Assembly: GCA_015658495.1 (NCBI GenBank)
Contig: DQOT01000072.1
Span: forward strand, 1 to 8,478
Direction: 5' to 3'
DNA from: Fidelibacterota bacterium
GTDB taxonomy: Bacteria > Fidelibacterota > Marinisomatia > Marinisomatales > UBA1611
DNA length: 8,478 bases
The position numbers and the translations under genes were made by a program. The notes beneath the pieces were generated by a model, which saw only the letters and a list, made by a program, of their open reading frames with translations, searched no databases and was not told the origin of the DNA. Position 1 is the first letter of the stretch. Each line of letters starts with the position of its first letter. Below are positions 6,906-8,478 of this stretch, piece by piece.

Positions 6906-6962
6906 CATGATCAGGAATTAAACCAATCATTAATAATACCGCGATCAGGATTTATTCATCGT

Positions 6963-6980
6963 TTCAAAAGATTATTTGAA
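6963..6980. repeat. AT-rich inverted repeat behind recG
   Basis: TTCAAA (6963-6968) and TTTGAA (6975-6980) pair around a 6-nt loop, 20 bp past the recG stop. On the minus strand no T-run follows, so it is a poor terminator and may be chance. Confidence 0.25.
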
Positions 6981-7000
6981 TAGTCACGGCACTATAAGAT

Positions 7001-8478
7001 TTAAGATAAACTAATGCCTTTTAGTCGGTCCGCATACTCCCGAATGAAAGTTTCACGAATCATTTTGTTTACTTTATTCTTAAGATTTGGATCATTCTCG
7101 ACCAACTCAAATGCCACTTTTCTCGCATCACGGAGGATGGGGCCATCCGTGACCATATTGGCAATCTTATATTTGAAAAATCCCGATTGTTTGATCCCAA
7201 AAAATTCTCCTGGTCCACGGAGTTTCAAATCTTCATCAGCGATAATAAATCCATCATTGGTTTCTTCCATAATGGAAAGCCGCGTTCGGGATGGTTCCGT
7301 CACATTCCGCTTGACCAATACACAATAACTCTTTTCTGCTCCACGGCCAACCCGTCCCCGTAATTGATGGAGTTGAGTCAATCCAAACCGTTCCGCATGT
7401 TCAACAACCATCACCGTTGCGTTGGGAATATCGACCCCCACTTCCACCACGGTTGTGGATACAAGAATATTGATCTCATTTTTGGAAAATTTCTCCATCA
7501 TATCGTCTTTTTCATCCGCTTTCATCCTGCCATGAACCAAGCCAACACACAGATCTGGAAAGAATTTTTCATCCAATTCCTGGTGAGCATCCACCGCTGC
7601 AGCCAGATCCGATTTTTCGGATTCTTCCACCAAAGGATAGATCACCATGCACTGCCGTCCGGCTGCTACTTCTTCTTTGATGAATTTATAAACCTTGCCC
7701 AACCGTGCAGGCTCCACCACTTTGGTCACCACCGGGATACGATTCGCTGGCATTTCATCGATGATGGATAGATCCATATCTCCGTGATAGGTGATGGATA
7801 ATGTTCTTGGAATTGGCGTTGCTGTCATGGCCAAAAAGTGCGGATTAATTCCTTTCTCTATAAGTTTAGCTCTTTGGTTCACACCAAATCGATGCTGCTC
7901 ATCTACGATTACCAACCCCAGGTTTTTGAAAATCACATCATCCTGGATCAATGCGTGGGTTCCAATCACCACTGGAATTTTGCCATTTTCCAAGCCATCC
8001 AAAATGGGTATGCGTTCCGACTTTTTCATATTACCCAACAGGAGCGTACAGGGAATATTGGTTCTTTCTAATTCGGTTTTGAAAGAGTGATAATGTTGCG
8101 TGGCTAATATTTCTGTCGGTGCCATGATGGCAACCTGAGCACTATTTCCCACTGCCAAGGCAGAGACCAAAATGGATACAATCGTTTTTCCCGAGCCCAC
8201 ATCACCTTGTAAAAGTCGATTCATGGAAATGGAATTTTTCAGGTCCGAATGGATCTCCTTGATCACTTTTTTCTGGGCCTCCGTCAATTCAAATTTAAGA
8301 GATTCGGAGATCAGTTTAAAATAGGGCCCAATATTCGAAAGGGGTGATGTCCCCGAGCGTTGAAGACTCTGTTTCCGTAATGCCATGAGGAGTTGAAGAA
8401 AAAAGTGTTCATCAAACTTGAGTCGCTTTATGGCTTGATTCAATTCGCCAATCTCAACAGAAAAATGAATATCATGGA
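7001..8478 (-). CDS. recG: ATP-dependent DNA helicase RecG (5' end outside window)
   Basis: RecG is a superfamily 2 double-strand DNA translocase that remodels stalled replication forks and branch-migrates Holliday junctions. The frame is open to the right edge, giving 491 visible residues of a protein usually near 690-700; the N-terminal wedge domain is mostly missing. Just inside the edge, HDIHFSVEIGELNQAIKRLK matches the junction ahead of the helicase domain. The motifs are complete: Walker A GDVGSGKT (8183-8206), MAPTEILATQHY (Ia), GTHALIQ, Walker B DEQHRFG (7883-7903), AMTATPIPRTL (III), STTVVEVGVDIPNATVMVVE (V) and QLHQLRGRVGRG (VI). The C-terminal RecG-specific part follows, with DLKLRGPGEFFGIKQSG before the stop at 7001. 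No frameshift or lost catalytic residue is visible. It is transcribed toward the DUF1844 block, but a 391-bp gap with repeats makes one operon unlikely. A TTG at 8443 is not the start, because the family match continues past it. Confidence 0.97.
   Translation of the reverse strand, partial: HDIHFSVEIGELNQAIKRLKFDEHFFLQLLMALRKQSLQRSGTSPLSNIGPYFKLISESLKFELTEAQKKVIKEIHSDLKNSISMNRLLQGDVGSGKTIVSILVSALAVGNSAQVAIMAPTEILATQHYHSFKTELERTNIPCTLLLGNMKKSERIPILDGLENGKIPVVIGTHALIQDDVIFKNLGLVIVDEQHRFGVNQRAKLIEKGINPHFLAMTATPIPRTLSITYHGDMDLSIIDEMPANRIPVVTKVVEPARLGKVYKFIKEEVAAGRQCMVIYPLVEESEKSDLAAAVDAHQELDEKFFPDLCVGLVHGRMKADEKDDMMEKFSKNEINILVSTTVVEVGVDIPNATVMVVEHAERFGLTQLHQLRGRVGRGAEKSYCVLVKRNVTEPSRTRLSIMEETNDGFIIADEDLKLRGPGEFFGIKQSGFFKYKIANMVTDGPILRDARKVAFELVENDPNLKNKVNKMIRETFIREYADRLKGISLS

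Larger units (their letters stand above)
6610..7000. other. 391-bp gene-free gap between recG and the DUF1844 operon
   Basis: No gene is supported here. From left to right it holds the DUF1844 leader and Shine-Dalgarno, repeat copy B (6716-6744), a 6-bp hairpin (6802-6823), a 72-bp nested palindrome (6830-6901), a pair of GATCAGGA boxes (6909-6916 and 6943-6950) and a TTCAAA/TTTGAA inverted repeat (6963-6980) just downstream of the recG stop. The operon promoter should lie here, but no strong -35/-10 pair stands out on the minus strand. Confidence 0.6.

Noticed and set aside
7364..7771. 135-codon plus-strand open frame with many His and Phe
   Set aside because: It is antisense to conserved RecG helicase motifs and has a composition typical of a shadow frame.
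8443..8443. TTG as the start of recG
   Set aside because: The frame stays open to the right edge and the upstream residues HDIHFSVEIGE fit the RecG family, so the real start is outside the window.

Overview
This is ordinary chromosomal DNA, roughly 40-45% G+C by eye, from a Gram-negative bacterium of the FCB superphylum. The lineage is inferred from gene content. DUF4835 and DUF2723 proteins are typical of Bacteroidetes and relatives, while DUF1844 is more usual in deep-branching FCB and other non-Bacteroidetes phyla. A Marinimicrobia (SAR406)-like or other deep FCB lineage is therefore my best guess, held loosely. I see no insertion-sequence transposase, phage gene, CRISPR array, tRNA or rRNA.

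Layout from left to right. Positions 1-1174 (minus strand) hold a CCA tRNA nucleotidyltransferase with an HD domain, cut by the left edge. Positions 1175-1420 are a divergent intergenic spacer with two short repeat-like motifs and a candidate sigma70-type promoter. Positions 1421-2263 (plus strand) encode a secreted DUF4835 protein, the only plus-strand gene. It overlaps the end of the next gene tail-to-tail by 31 bp. Positions 2233-6609 (minus strand) are a tight three-gene block, transcribed DUF1844, then DUF2723, then a family 2 glycosyltransferase. Positions 6610-7000 are a 391-bp gap with no gene; it holds a second copy of the 9-nt-periodic repeat, a small hairpin and a 72-bp nested-palindrome element. 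Positions 7001-8478 (minus strand) are the C-terminal two-thirds of RecG, cut by the right edge.

How the genes fit together. CCA transferase (tRNA maturation) and RecG (replication fork repair) are housekeeping. The biologically most suggestive unit is the DUF1844-DUF2723-GT2 block. DUF2723 is homologous to human TMEM260, a protein O-mannosyltransferase of GT-C type, and the GT2 gene starts 15 nt after it. Together they could attach and then extend a sugar on exported proteins; this is inference, not demonstrated. The other notable signals are the short repeat elements, which sit only in the two intergenic gaps. Two of them are related to each other and have the same orientation relative to the gene downstream. 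I found no clear new defence or mobile system here.
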